Part shown: positions 17,122 to 27,230 of the stretch, piece by piece | How the letters are laid out: every line of letters begins with the position of its first letter | Numbering within the stretch: position 1 is the first letter of the stretch | DNA from: Lysinibacillus irui | GTDB lineage: Bacteria > Bacillota > Bacilli > Bacillales_A > Planococcaceae | Assembly: GCF_028877475.1 (NCBI RefSeq) | Contig: NZ_CP113527.1 | Coordinates: 2,783,501 to 2,847,500, forward strand | Direction of reading: 5' to 3' | Length of the DNA: 64,000 nucleotides | Notes under the pieces: model-generated | What the model was told of the DNA's origin: nothing | The model's input: only the letters and a program-made list of their open reading frames with translations | Database searches by the model: none | Position numbers and translations under genes: made by a program

Positions 17122-17973
17122 TTATTTCTGCTCAATCCTCACTTTTGCACCTAAAGAAATAAAGTATTCAGCTAAAACTAAAATATTTTCTCCATATCCC
17201 GCAGCTATTAGAAATCCTTTATTATTTAAACCGTTTCGTATCTCATCAAGTGATAATCCTGTTTCTTTTTTTAATGCTAGTATCACTTTTGATTTATTTT
17301 CACCTGGATTATCCAGATACACATAATTCTTTTTTGCTTTTTCTATAATCCGTTGCTCAATTGGAGCAAAATTATCTTTTGATTTTACAATAGGAAGAAA
17401 TCCGCATAAAACCCTAATTTCCTCCTCACTTAACTTAACTTTCCACTCTTTCTCCATTAAATCATAAAAATCAGATTGATATTCACCTCTTTTATAGTAT
17501 CTATCATCGTGTTTATCAAGCCAAACAGATAGAAAATAGTCGAATTTTTCTAGTGAATCCACTAGTAGTTTTGGTGAAAAATCTTCTCCAACATAATCGT
17601 AATAAATTGGAGTTTCTGCTTTACTTATATCGGCAATCACTGGATTTCCACTCCAACTGGAAATAATAATCCAATTTTCACGCCATTTCATTGTCTTTGA
17701 AATATCTATCCAACCTTTATCATCTCTTATAAACCTGTAACCTTCTAACGCAACTGTTAGATTTTCTATACCAAATATATAGAAATCGTTAGTCCAATAA
17801 AACATTATATCTTTGGATTTTGGTAAATCACTGTACCATTTCAAAAGCGCTTGGCTTAAAATTGGAAGTTTGAAAACTTTTCCTAACTCCCGTTTAGTTT
17901 CTGTAGATGTTCCTAAACATTTTATCTTATTGGCATTTTCTTGCTTAGAAATTGAACGAGCTAGATACTTCAT
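17122..17973 (-). CDS. SUKH-like immunity protein with L7/L12-like tail
   Basis: The 283-residue protein overlaps the stop of the VgrG-Rhs-GHH gene by 4 bases (ATGA), so it is the coupled immunity protein of that nuclease. The first 200 residues have a SUKH-like pattern (WYSDLPKSKDIMFYW, LEGYRFIRDDKG, WIIISSWSGNPVIADIS). The last 60 residues (SKVILALKKETGLSLDEIRN, then a Gly-rich turn and ISLGAKVRIEQK) follow the layout of the ribosomal protein L7/L12 C-terminal domain: K-h-x-V-h-x-x-h-K-x-x-T-G-L-x-L-x-E, then GAKV near the end. Such a tail is seen in a few immunity-type proteins; its role is unknown. GGAG precedes the start. Confidence 0.75.
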   Translation of the reverse strand: MKYLARSISKQENANKIKCLGTSTETKRELGKVFKLPILSQALLKWYSDLPKSKDIMFYWTNDFYIFGIENLTVALEGYRFIRDDKGWIDISKTMKWRENWIIISSWSGNPVIADISKAETPIYYDYVGEDFSPKLLVDSLEKFDYFLSVWLDKHDDRYYKRGEYQSDFYDLMEKEWKVKLSEEEIRVLCGFLPIVKSKDNFAPIEQRIIEKAKKNYVYLDNPGENKSKVILALKKETGLSLDEIRNGLNNKGFLIAAGYGENILVLAEYFISLGAKVRIEQK

Positions 17974-20900
17974 CGTTTTTTACAGCTCCTTTCACTGTTA
18001 TATCTATCTATCATTGCTTGGCGATCAATTAGTCTACCAGTAGTTGCATTAGTATAACTACCTCTATGACCTCTCTCACCATATAAATGTTCATTATATC
18101 CTCCAACATGTTTAGCATTAGGTAAAAATCTAATATTTCTTGGATCTCCCTTCCAAGCATTCCCTAAAGCCCCGTTCTTATGATTAGTAATATGATGTCC
18201 TGTATAACCACTCACTTTTCCCCGGCTTTTTAGTTCTTCTATTTCAGCTTCATCCCAAGGATGAGATCCACTCCCTGTTTTTTCAACCAATTCTTTTTCT
18301 AATTCCCAAGCACGTTCTATACCTTGATAATACGATCCATTTATTGGTGTTACTTTTGTTGGTTTATACATAATTAAGTTCAATTCTGATAAATCTACAC
18401 CAGGAAGCATTGGAGATTTAGGGGCTAGACCAAATATATCCAATGAATTATTTGGGTTCCCGACATAACCATACAAAGTAGGATTCCCACCCGCAAGTCC
18501 AATCGGATCTATTTGAGTATAATTCCCTTGCTCTGGGTCATAGTATCGGAATCGGTTATAATACAATCCTGTTTCTACATCTTCATACTGCCCTTGATAA
18601 CGGAATGGAATAAAGTCTTTCTCACCAGTGAACTCTTTCACTCGTCCATAAATATCAAGCTGAGCAGACCAAACCCTATTACCCTCTTCGTCATATGCCT
18701 CAACAGGTGTTCCAAGATAATCACTAATAATACTATAATGACCTTCACTCGTAATCTTTGCAGAAGGGACGAAGCTATCATTGAACACCCATGTAACTAG
18801 ATTATCTGCTATAGCAGTATCGGTTTGTGAGGAATTTAGATTTTCTAAAGTATCTGCAACATTCTCCGTGGAATACTCATGCAGAATCGTATTGCCATCC
18901 CATACAAATTGCGTTGCCTTATCCTCAGAACTCTTCTCTATTCGCCTACCTAATGAATCATACTTGAAAGTAACTTCCGTATTATCTGGCTTAATGACCT
19001 TCGACATCATGCCATTGCCATAATACTCGTACTTCCACGTATCTCCATTCTTTTCGACTTTCTCTATGAGATTTCCTTCTTCATCATAAGAGAATTGGGC
19101 ATCTTGTGTTTCTAGTAATCTACTGCCAGCACCATAAACACGATCTTTTTTGTCTTTTGTTTCATATAGATTGCCGACATCATCGACGCTACGGTATAAG
19201 AAATCAAATTTACTATCTTGATTGGCCCAGACGAGGTTACTGAATTCGTCGTAACCATACGTTACTTTTACACCGGTTAGCTCATTGACCATGCTGCGTA
19301 ATTGGTGATTCACATCCCAATTATACACACGTCTTCGCATATCACGGCTTTGACTACTTACGCGATGGTGTGTCGGTCTACCTGTGATGTCATATTGCCA
19401 TTTACTGATGACATCCCCTGGTAGGATTCGCTCAATCTCTTGCCCGAGTTCATTGTATTGCATCGAGGCTGTCCACTGGGCTTGCTCGGAGCGAGAGGCA
19501 GTCATTTGTAAGATATTGCCCAGCTCATTACGCATGACATCGATTTTGGCACCGAGGCTGCTTGTTATTTGGGAGCGATTGCCTAACTCGTCATAGCTAC
19601 TGGCAATCCACTGGTCATTTTGCCACTCCTTGATGACTTGGCCGGATGGGTCTCGTTCTAGTTTGACGGTTACATACTCGTTTTCCGTTTCTCGTAGCGA
19701 GCCGTTTTTGTCATAGGCAAACGTTTCCCATGTGCCATCATAGTAGTCTGATCGTATGACATTCCCTAGATCATCATGCTGATACGCTGTCCAACGATTT
19801 CCTGGACGTTGGATGCGCTGAACCAATCCTGCTGGACTTCGCTCATACGTTTTTTCCATATCATCAAAGCCGATTTCCTTGATGATATGGCCTTTCGTAT
19901 CACGTTCAAACGTATATGCTTCTCCTCTTTCATTGATCACAGCGGTTAATTGCTCCTCTGTATCATAGGTGAATTGTACTTTCTTACCACCTTGTTTTCG
20001 AGACGTTAGGCTACCAAGAATCGTGTAATCAAAGGCAACTTGCGTATGGTTATCCTTCGCAAAAATAATATCGTCATAGGCATTGTACTGTAATTGCACA
20101 TCGTTACCATCTGAAAGATTTGCGCGAACAAGGCGATTCAAGTGATCGTAATGGAACTTCTCTGTCGCCCCTAATGGATTGGTTGTACTAATGCAGTTAC
20201 CTCGGCGGTCATATGTCCAAGTGGAGCTTGTCCCGTCTGGTAATGTCACTTGGCTCAAGTTCAAATCTGCATCATATGCTAAGCTTACCATATGACCTTG
20301 CGCATTTGTCACTGTGTCAATTAAATGATGCTCATTATAGGAAAATTCAGTCTTTGTACCGTCTTCTAACATAATTGCCTGCAATGTACCGTCTTCATTA
20401 TAGATCCACTGACGACTTCCGCCCTCTGCGTTAACTGCTTGAATGAGCCTATCCTTAGTATCATACTGTGAGGATAATGTACTGCCATCTGCAAGAGTGA
20501 TGGTTACCGGATTTGCCCATTCATCATAGCTGAATGTTGTTGTGCGGCCATCTTCATCTACTTCTTGGAGTAATTCAAAGTCCTCATTATATTGATAGCT
20601 GACTTCACTGCCATCTGGATAGACAATTTTCGTACACAAGTTATCTTCATTAAAATAGTAATAGCTTGTATGTCCTAAACTATTAGTGATTTCATTATAG
20701 CCGTCGAAATAGGCAAGCTCACCTGCTAGAACATTGCCATCTCCCCATGTTTTGATTACTCGTGCCCCTGTTGTTGGGCCATCGTAGCGCCAGAAGAAGC
20801 TATTTTTATTGCGGTCGATTTTTTGCATCATTAAGTGATTCACATAGGTTATATGCGTGCTCTGACCTAATGCATCCTGAATTTCGATTAGATCCTGAAC

Positions 20901-23543
20901 ATCATTATAAACATAGCGCACCAATACTTCACGATTGTTCTGATTACGTAAGGCAACTTCTGTCATTCTTCCTGCCTCATTGGTCGTAACATCTAGAATT
21001 CTGCCAACGCTATCTGTTACTTGAGATAGGAAACCTTTATTGTTATAAACAAATTGAAGATTGTGCTCTTGCTCATTTTTTACTTCTTTTAATCGGTATG
21101 TTGTTGTTGTTACTTGTTCGAATGCATAAATTAATCGTGTATCATGCTCAAACAAATGATACTCTTCCCCTATATTTATCAGGGTCATTCTTTCTTTTTT
21201 ATTAAAATATGGCAAATTTATTGGTAAAATTGGAAACCCGACTGCACGACCATCTGTTACTACAATCCCAATCAGGTCTTCTTCCTCAAATATCTCTAAG
21301 GCAAGATCGTAGATAAAGTGCATACCATGACCTGACAAGCCAACCCTGCTACTATCACTGTACCAAGCTCGTTCCCATGAAAGAGGGATTGGTCCAGGTA
21401 GCTCAAAGTCTACACCTTCATATATCATTCGTCCTGTAATTAAATCAACAGGTTCAAAGCCTTTTTTACAGAATTTATCACTTAACCCTTTTGTACAATT
21501 AAATTTCTTTAATACCCCATGGTTAAATTTCGTTAGCTCTGTTTTGGCCATTGCTTTCATACCGTCTACTGCCTTCGAAACAGCTAGCACTTCGTCCATC
21601 GAGGCGATGACTTTATCTGCTGCTGTCTTGACGCTCTTTGAGCCTTTGTTGGCTACCGCTGATACAGTATCTAGCGTCTTGGATACTTTTGTGTAAGCTG
21701 CTTTCAGTCCTTTTACTGCTTTTGAGGCATCAACTGCCTTATCCGCAGCCTTTGCCGTTTTACTCGCCGCCTCTGCCACTTTGGCCGCTTTCTTGGCCTT
21801 ATATGCTGTTTTTGCTGCATCACCAACTATTGGAACTGCACCCACTAAGTTCATGGCTGCTCCCATATAGTCTCCCCTCGCTAAACTAATACCTGCATTC
21901 GCAATATCTGCAATTGTCCCTATACCAGGAATGAATCCGGCTACATCCAATGCCAAACTTACACCATCTAATAAACTACTAAAAAAGCCTTTTTTCTCTT
22001 TTTTCACCTCTGCCTTTTGGGGGAAAATGACGTCAACTTTCGACGTAGCTTCGATTGCTTCTTCATTTAACTTCGGTGGTTGGCTTTTCTTCTCCGTACC
22101 TTCCTGATCAATAAGTGTACTGATTAACTGTGTGTCAGCGGCAAGGATTACATGACTTTGCTCCTTTGCTGAAATGGCAATCCACTCTTCCGCCTCTACA
22201 GATAGCTCTTTCATCCCGCTAATGTCAAGTGTTTCATCCGCTGCAAGCATGATGGTACTGTTACTAAGAAATGTTACACCTTCTCCATCATCCATCTTTA
22301 AGTCCAATACCCCATCTACTGCACTAAAGGTAATATCCCCAACACCTAATGTCACATCTTTCCCAGCATTGGTCGCTAATGATTTAACGGTCGTGTCCGC
22401 CATTTTCTTCGTCTGCTTTTGACCACCCTCAGGTGTGACTGGGTCTACCCGGACAGAGCTAATAACGATAGCCTCTTCTTCCACTGCACTCGGAAAATGT
22501 AATTGGGCACGTGCTCCTATTTGAGGCATTAAATACATAACCCCATTCGCATCGGCAGAATAAGCAAACCAATGGGCCTTTGCTTTATCCTGTTTTTTAT
22601 CGATATCCAAATGAATTTTCACCGTGTTCTGTGTGACATCGATGATCTTTCCTGTAAAAGCTGCCCCAATAAGATCTAAATTGCGTACCAATCGCTGGCG
22701 AATACTTTTCTCTGGTTGGGCGGAATATTGAAACTTTAAGACACCACCCTCAAGACAGACTTCCCGAGCCGTAATAACATAGGATCTTCCTTTTAATTGG
22801 ACTGAAGTGCCCAGCTCATAGGCCTCTGTGCTTTCAAACTCACAAAAAGTATAATCGATTTCGCTTACATCAGTGCCATCGTTTTCAGTAATTAGCCGAT
22901 ACGTATCGATATCCATACGTAATGTGGAAGGTAAATGGTCGATTGATATGCTTTTCCTACTTTGCGGTGTACCAAACCAAAATCGCGGACCTTTTCCTTT
23001 TAAATCTGGGAAAACAACCGCATGTAAATTTGAGGCCATTCTTTTAATAAATGCCCAATCTGTTTCTAAGTATTGAATGGAAATATGACCAATGGCTTGG
23101 CTATTAGAAGCATGGTCGATGTAATCACCATGAGGGTAGGCTCCCACAATATGATTCATTAACTCTACATACGTCATATTCGCATCTTGGAAAGAACGGG
23201 AGCGTTTCTCAATATCCATGTTTGCTGTAAACGATACCGCTTCAACTAAGACATAATGCACCCCTTGAACAGCCTGTAACTCTGCATTTTCTATTCGTCC
23301 TGAAAACAAAATACCTTGCTCTCGTCCAAATTTCACAACCACTTCATCAGTATGACTGACCCTTTGAATATACTTTTGTGCTTGCTCTTCAGCAATCATT
23401 CCTGTAAAGTACAATCTCGCATGGTCATTGCCTTTATGTTTAATGGTTAGTTTATCTAAATGAATTAGAGGATAAGGCCATTCAAGCACAAGATCCTCAT
23501 ACGTACTAATCATGTGGACTTCCTTTTTTTCTAGCGTTGTCAT
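17970..23543 (-). CDS. VgrG-like spike/Rhs/GHH nuclease fusion (master toxin)
   Basis: 1857 residues. Residues 1-370 are a VgrG/gp27-gp5-like spike (SISTYED start region, IQYLETDWAFIKRMASNLHA, GKIIDVTQNTVKIHLDID). Residues 370-500 are beta-rich. Around 525-580 comes a pre-toxin hydrophobic segment (LDVAGFIPGIGTIADIANAG, VGAVPIVGDAAKTA). From about 696 a DUF6531/Rhs entry (GFEPVDLITGRMIYEG) begins, then YD repeats to about 1690, the core end (YYDPEQGNYTQIDPIG, DIFGL) and from about 1706 the tip. The tip carries GYTGHHITNHKNGA, GDPRNIRFLP and GHRGSYTNATTGRLIDRQ, the GHH/HNH nuclease pattern. Rhs shells enclose and later release such tips. A GAAAGGAGG site precedes ATG 23543. The gene is last but one in the injection-system operon. 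Confidence 0.9.
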   Translation of the reverse strand: MTTLEKKEVHMISTYEDLVLEWPYPLIHLDKLTIKHKGNDHARLYFTGMIAEEQAQKYIQRVSHTDEVVVKFGREQGILFSGRIENAELQAVQGVHYVLVEAVSFTANMDIEKRSRSFQDANMTYVELMNHIVGAYPHGDYIDHASNSQAIGHISIQYLETDWAFIKRMASNLHAVVFPDLKGKGPRFWFGTPQSRKSISIDHLPSTLRMDIDTYRLITENDGTDVSEIDYTFCEFESTEAYELGTSVQLKGRSYVITAREVCLEGGVLKFQYSAQPEKSIRQRLVRNLDLIGAAFTGKIIDVTQNTVKIHLDIDKKQDKAKAHWFAYSADANGVMYLMPQIGARAQLHFPSAVEEEAIVISSVRVDPVTPEGGQKQTKKMADTTVKSLATNAGKDVTLGVGDITFSAVDGVLDLKMDDGEGVTFLSNSTIMLAADETLDISGMKELSVEAEEWIAISAKEQSHVILAADTQLISTLIDQEGTEKKSQPPKLNEEAIEATSKVDVIFPQKAEVKKEKKGFFSSLLDGVSLALDVAGFIPGIGTIADIANAGISLARGDYMGAAMNLVGAVPIVGDAAKTAYKAKKAAKVAEAASKTAKAADKAVDASKAVKGLKAAYTKVSKTLDTVSAVANKGSKSVKTAADKVIASMDEVLAVSKAVDGMKAMAKTELTKFNHGVLKKFNCTKGLSDKFCKKGFEPVDLITGRMIYEGVDFELPGPIPLSWERAWYSDSSRVGLSGHGMHFIYDLALEIFEEEDLIGIVVTDGRAVGFPILPINLPYFNKKERMTLINIGEEYHLFEHDTRLIYAFEQVTTTTYRLKEVKNEQEHNLQFVYNNKGFLSQVTDSVGRILDVTTNEAGRMTEVALRNQNNREVLVRYVYNDVQDLIEIQDALGQSTHITYVNHLMMQKIDRNKNSFFWRYDGPTTGARVIKTWGDGNVLAGELAYFDGYNEITNSLGHTSYYYFNEDNLCTKIVYPDGSEVSYQYNEDFELLQEVDEDGRTTTFSYDEWANPVTITLADGSTLSSQYDTKDRLIQAVNAEGGSRQWIYNEDGTLQAIMLEDGTKTEFSYNEHHLIDTVTNAQGHMVSLAYDADLNLSQVTLPDGTSSTWTYDRRGNCISTTNPLGATEKFHYDHLNRLVRANLSDGNDVQLQYNAYDDIIFAKDNHTQVAFDYTILGSLTSRKQGGKKVQFTYDTEEQLTAVINERGEAYTFERDTKGHIIKEIGFDDMEKTYERSPAGLVQRIQRPGNRWTAYQHDDLGNVIRSDYYDGTWETFAYDKNGSLRETENEYVTVKLERDPSGQVIKEWQNDQWIASSYDELGNRSQITSSLGAKIDVMRNELGNILQMTASRSEQAQWTASMQYNELGQEIERILPGDVISKWQYDITGRPTHHRVSSQSRDMRRRVYNWDVNHQLRSMVNELTGVKVTYGYDEFSNLVWANQDSKFDFLYRSVDDVGNLYETKDKKDRVYGAGSRLLETQDAQFSYDEEGNLIEKVEKNGDTWKYEYYGNGMMSKVIKPDNTEVTFKYDSLGRRIEKSSEDKATQFVWDGNTILHEYSTENVADTLENLNSSQTDTAIADNLVTWVFNDSFVPSAKITSEGHYSIISDYLGTPVEAYDEEGNRVWSAQLDIYGRVKEFTGEKDFIPFRYQGQYEDVETGLYYNRFRYYDPEQGNYTQIDPIGLAGGNPTLYGYVGNPNNSLDIFGLAPKSPMLPGVDLSELNLIMYKPTKVTPINGSYYQGIERAWELEKELVEKTGSGSHPWDEAEIEELKSRGKVSGYTGHHITNHKNGALGNAWKGDPRNIRFLPNAKHVGGYNEHLYGERGHRGSYTNATTGRLIDRQAMIDRYNSERSCKKR
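18541..19505 (-). repeat. Rhs core duplication, copy 2 (in master gene)
   Basis: Partner of 9867-10831. It corresponds to the last third of the Rhs core before the toxin tip, the region that would serve for homologous exchange of tips. Confidence 0.9.
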
Positions 23544-23572
23544 TGCTTACCTCCTTTCAAGCAATTATTTTT

Positions 23573-23971
23573 TTAAAAACCTTGTTTTGGTATTTCCAAA
23601 TCCTCTTGTCCATCATGAACTATATCGATTTTTCCTCCGCCTGCAGAGCATTGCGTATGACAACGGTTTAATAGCGCTTGCTTCCCCTCGATATTGACAT
23701 TTTCCATCCCTTCCATCCAGTCGATGGAACATGCTGGCGTACAAGGCTTTTTTAATTTCAAGCAAACACCAAAGGTTGGGATATTTTCAGGATTTCGATC
23801 GCCTACATTCATAACGGCTTTGCCTTTTATATAAACACCATGATCCTGTGGTAAATTTAAATAATTCAGATGGCTACCATGCTCACAGGAAATGATTGCT
23901 CCATGTACCACATAACTAAATTGCTCTTGTCCCGAACCCTCTGTCTCCAAATTTTCTACAACTTGAGCCAT
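23573..23971 (-). CDS. PAAR-like (DUF4280) spike-tip protein
   Basis: 132 residues. YVVHGAIISCEHGSHLNYLN starts the DUF4280 fold. VMNVGDRNPENIPTFGVC, LKKPCTPACSIDWMEG and HTQCSAGGGKIDIVHDGQ follow. The spaced Cys and His residues suggest a bound metal, as in PAAR tips. PAAR-like proteins cap the VgrG trimer and sharpen the spike of contractile injection systems. It lies between two VgrG-like genes and directly upstream (30 bases) of the VgrG-Rhs fusion. GGGAAGGA precedes the start. Confidence 0.88.
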   Translation of the reverse strand: MAQVVENLETEGSGQEQFSYVVHGAIISCEHGSHLNYLNLPQDHGVYIKGKAVMNVGDRNPENIPTFGVCLKLKKPCTPACSIDWMEGMENVNIEGKQALLNRCHTQCSAGGGKIDIVHDGQEDLEIPKQGF

Positions 23972-24057
23972 TTGCTATCCTTCCCTTCGGATTATTTGTG
24001 AACAATTTCGCGTTAACACTGTAGCAACAGTGTTTCATTATAATTTTTTAGAATGGT

Positions 24058-24555
24058 TTATCGTCTCTCTAGCTTTACACGCTGTAGCTGAATTCCAAGA
24101 AATGGTCGTCTTAAGAGACTTTCTGCAACATCTAAATTAACGATGGTAAAAGATTCCCTTTTGCTATCGACCTGAAAAATACAATCCAATTCCACTTTTT
24201 TGGGGTTAATCACAAGCTCCTTTATACGTCCGTCTGGATAATACGTCGTTTCATGGGAAATACAATGCTTTTTCACAATGTCTAATAGCCAATAGATGCG
24301 CTGTGTCCCTTTCTTAACATCCGTAAAAACAATGGCTGTAAATCCCAAATTATCCTCGTATTTTACTAATAACTTTTTTAATTGTTCAGACACGATTCTC
24401 CGAGGCTTTTCTAAATAATCCAAATAGAGTGCATTCTCTTTTTCTATCACTTCTCCCAAAACAGACGAACAGACAAAATCATCATCGAGGTCTGTCTTCA
24501 AAGGAATAATTGGATTGGTAATACTTTGATCTTGCCGCAGAATAAAATACTCCAT
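24058..24555 (-). CDS. Conserved-operon protein of unknown function
   Basis: 165 residues, starting MEYFILRQDQSITNPIIPLK and ending LLRRPFLGIQLQRVKLERR. It has no signal peptide or membrane segment. The C-terminal hhGhxhxRh strand is faintly like the Imm11/DUF1629 ending, but I would not assign it on that. It sits between the pentapeptide protein and the PAAR-like tip, after a good AGGAGG site, so an adaptor or loading function for spike or effector is possible. Confidence 0.6.
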   Translation of the reverse strand: MEYFILRQDQSITNPIIPLKTDLDDDFVCSSVLGEVIEKENALYLDYLEKPRRIVSEQLKKLLVKYEDNLGFTAIVFTDVKKGTQRIYWLLDIVKKHCISHETTYYPDGRIKELVINPKKVELDCIFQVDSKRESFTIVNLDVAESLLRRPFLGIQLQRVKLERR

Positions 24556-24605
24556 CTTTTCCTCCTGTAACCACTATTGCTTTCCCACATCACTTTTGCA
24601 CAAAG

Positions 24606-25703
24606 TTAATGAATCCAATGAATGTCTTTTATCTGTTCTGGGCTGAATAGATACTTTTCTTGATCGCGTTTAAAGAAGGTTGCACCTTTTAGATTGGCAC
24701 CTGTAAAATTAGCACCTGCCATCTGCGCAAACTCAAATCTTGCATTTTCTAAATTTGCATTACTGAAATCTGTGCCAAGATAGCTCGCAACTTCATAATT
24801 GGAAAGCCTTAGCGTTTGTCCCTGCGCATGAATAAAATTCGCACCTGCTAAATTAGCCTGTCGAAAATCAGCATCTTGAATGGCTGCATATGAAAAATCA
24901 GCATTGGCTAATCTACACTGTTGAAAACTAGTACCGATGCATACACTGTGTTTCCATGAGGAGCCTTCTAAATTACTCTCTTTGAAATTCGCATAGGAAA
25001 AGTCCATCTGATTGAAATCTATCTGCTGTAAGGGAAGGTTCGAGAAGTTTTCAAACGTATACGATTGGTCGGTCTCTTTTTTCTCTAACCATAAGAGAAG
25101 GTTCTTCTCCTCACGTTCCCGTTCGTCGATGATTGCAACATCTTCACTGAACCCTTTATATTCACCGACACGAAAACGTAAGCACGCTGTTCGTTGAAAA
25201 TTGATTTTTGGTACGCATTCTTTTTGATAGCGAAAGAGATAGCGTATCAATTGAATGATAAAGTGATGAAATAGGATAACTGTCTGCTGAATAATGACTC
25301 GAACGTCCGCTGCTTGAATACTGAGATAGGGTTTTCTTTCTTTTTCAAGTATTGTTTGTAACTCTGTAATTGCTTCACTTAGCCAATCCGCTTCATACTG
25401 TGCCGTGCATTCTGTCCATTCGTAATACCAAGCTTCTCCATAGGCTTCTAGCAAATACGTAAACTTGTTTTCTAGCAAAGACGTTCTTAGCAATGAAAAA
25501 TGAATAAAAGCAACAGATGCTAATCTTCCCTGCCCTTGCTGCTCTCTAATATTCGCAAACAGCTGTTCAAGGGAGTGAATGATTGGCTGTAGCAAAAGTT
25601 CCTTGTTTTGGCGAAACTGTCGAACAACTTTCTCTTGCAATCGGCTGACATGAACTGACACGCATTCATCCATAAAATGCTGTAATGCTTCTTCTCGTTT
25701 CAT
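24606..25703 (-). CDS. Pentapeptide-repeat protein in the injection operon
   Basis: 365 residues. The first 215 are helical and unassigned. From about 215 to 350 there are pentapeptide repeats of the A(D/N)LXX kind (FSYANFKESNLEGSSW, CRLANADFSYAAIQDADF, QANLAGANFIHA, NANLENARFEFAQMAGANF, TGANLKGATFF). Such repeats form a right-handed square beta-helix. T6SS loci encode related pentapeptide proteins with VgrG genes, where they act as adaptors or effector accessories. It is flanked by VgrG-like and PAAR-like genes, 15 bases after the VgrG stop. Confidence 0.82.
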   Translation of the reverse strand: MKREEALQHFMDECVSVHVSRLQEKVVRQFRQNKELLLQPIIHSLEQLFANIREQQGQGRLASVAFIHFSLLRTSLLENKFTYLLEAYGEAWYYEWTECTAQYEADWLSEAITELQTILEKERKPYLSIQAADVRVIIQQTVILFHHFIIQLIRYLFRYQKECVPKINFQRTACLRFRVGEYKGFSEDVAIIDEREREEKNLLLWLEKKETDQSYTFENFSNLPLQQIDFNQMDFSYANFKESNLEGSSWKHSVCIGTSFQQCRLANADFSYAAIQDADFRQANLAGANFIHAQGQTLRLSNYEVASYLGTDFSNANLENARFEFAQMAGANFTGANLKGATFFKRDQEKYLFSPEQIKDIHWIH

Positions 25704-25718
25704 GCATCCACTTCCTCA

Positions 25719-27230
25719 CTAATTTGCTCGTACTTCCGTTCCCTTAATTTCCATTTTATCTTCCATCTTGATGGAATTATCTTTACACGTCATCTCAATT
25801 TTCTCATTTGCATTAATCATAATTTGTTTCGCATTGATGACGACTTTATCTGTTGCTTTTAAGTTAATATTTTTATCACTTATGATGGAAATACCATTAT
25901 CATCCATAAGTGAAATCATTAATCCCCCACCAGAAATGACAATCCGATCAGGTGCTAGTAGAATTTGTTTCCCATGCTTCGTTCTCAGTGTTTTCACATC
26001 TGGATCAGCCATTCGCATCGGATCTTGGCGACTATCTTCTGAAGGTGCAGCACCTGATTGCCCACCGCCATCTTGACTAGTAGGATTCGTTGCTGCTAAC
26101 ATTGCTCCGGATTGGGGAGGTGCTTTTGATACGGAGCTAATGGCAATCCCTTCATCCTCACGATTGCTTGGGAAATAAATTCTAACGTTGTCAGATAGCT
26201 CGGGCATAAAATACCATCCTGTATTATCTTCCGATGCATAGATTGTTGAATATGGAAACCAATAGGCCGTGTCCTTTTCTTGTCCCTCATCAAAATTGAC
26301 ATGAATACGAATTTTGTCCCCAGCCACATCAATTACTTTTCCTTGAATAGAGGCACCAATAATAGCTTGATTGTAAGTCGTGTGGACACTAAAGCCATTT
26401 TGTGGTGTTAACGTATAGATATGCTTTAATAAACCATTTTTTAGCTTTGAGACAATTTTATACACATACAATTTCATTGATTGGAAAGTAACTTCATTAC
26501 CTATTTTGAATGATTGAGTCGACTCCACCTCATAGTACATGTAGTCACTATCCGTAATGCTATCGAGATGATTTTTACTAGAGATCAAGAAGTTGCCGAT
26601 TGCTTTTTTAACTCGGTAATTAAGGGCATCCATTTTTGGTGTGTTGCCCGGTTGAAACGGTACACCGAAGTAGAACTTTGCCGCCCCATGAATGGTATCT
26701 GGCACCAAGCCTGTATGAAATCTCGATGCCATTCGTTTAAGAAATTCCCAATCGGTCTCTAAATATTGCATCGTGAAGCTACCAAGACTAGCCCCCTTTG
26801 TGACATGGTCCATAAAGTCCGCGCCTGGTTGATCGGCAATACATACATTGATTAATTCACTATAGGGCATGCTTGCATTTTGATATGTTTGATTTTTCTT
26901 CTTCACATCTAACTTATACGTATGTGAAACGGCTTTAACCTCAAAATAATACGTACCCATAACCATTTTCACTTGCACATCCAACGCAAGCCCATTAAAT
27001 ATAGGTTTTGATTGTCCATTGCTACTAATTTGTAATACTTCAATGGCCGTTTCTGCATCTGTCATATAGACGTAGGAATCTTCAAGTTCATCTGGAATCA
27101 CGCCTGTTAAACGCAATGTTGCATGCTCGTTCATTTGTTGTGTAATTTCGATTTCACTAACGCGGATATTATAGGGCATCACAACCATATCTTTATACGT
27201 TAAAGCTGTTTCCTTATTTACTCGCTCCAT
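25719..27230 (-). CDS. VgrG-like spike protein
   Basis: 503 residues. The N-terminal gp27-like part has MQYLETDWEFLKRMASRFHT, shared with the VgrG-Rhs fusion. A gp5/OB-like part follows (IQGKVIDVAGDKIRIHVNFD, WYFMPELSDNVRIYFPS). The C-terminal 70 residues are a beta-prism repeat rich in K-I-x-h-N (INLKATDKVVINAKQIMINA, EKIEMTCKDNSIKMEDKMEI). I start it at ATG 27230: this overlaps the stop of the upstream gene by one base (TGATG) and uses the SD-like GGAGAAGG inside that gene. An upstream start at 27332 would run over the previous gene. It is the effector-free spike of the system. Confidence 0.88.
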   Translation of the reverse strand: MERVNKETALTYKDMVVMPYNIRVSEIEITQQMNEHATLRLTGVIPDELEDSYVYMTDAETAIEVLQISSNGQSKPIFNGLALDVQVKMVMGTYYFEVKAVSHTYKLDVKKKNQTYQNASMPYSELINVCIADQPGADFMDHVTKGASLGSFTMQYLETDWEFLKRMASRFHTGLVPDTIHGAAKFYFGVPFQPGNTPKMDALNYRVKKAIGNFLISSKNHLDSITDSDYMYYEVESTQSFKIGNEVTFQSMKLYVYKIVSKLKNGLLKHIYTLTPQNGFSVHTTYNQAIIGASIQGKVIDVAGDKIRIHVNFDEGQEKDTAYWFPYSTIYASEDNTGWYFMPELSDNVRIYFPSNREDEGIAISSVSKAPPQSGAMLAATNPTSQDGGGQSGAAPSEDSRQDPMRMADPDVKTLRTKHGKQILLAPDRIVISGGGLMISLMDDNGISIISDKNINLKATDKVVINAKQIMINANEKIEMTCKDNSIKMEDKMEIKGTEVRAN

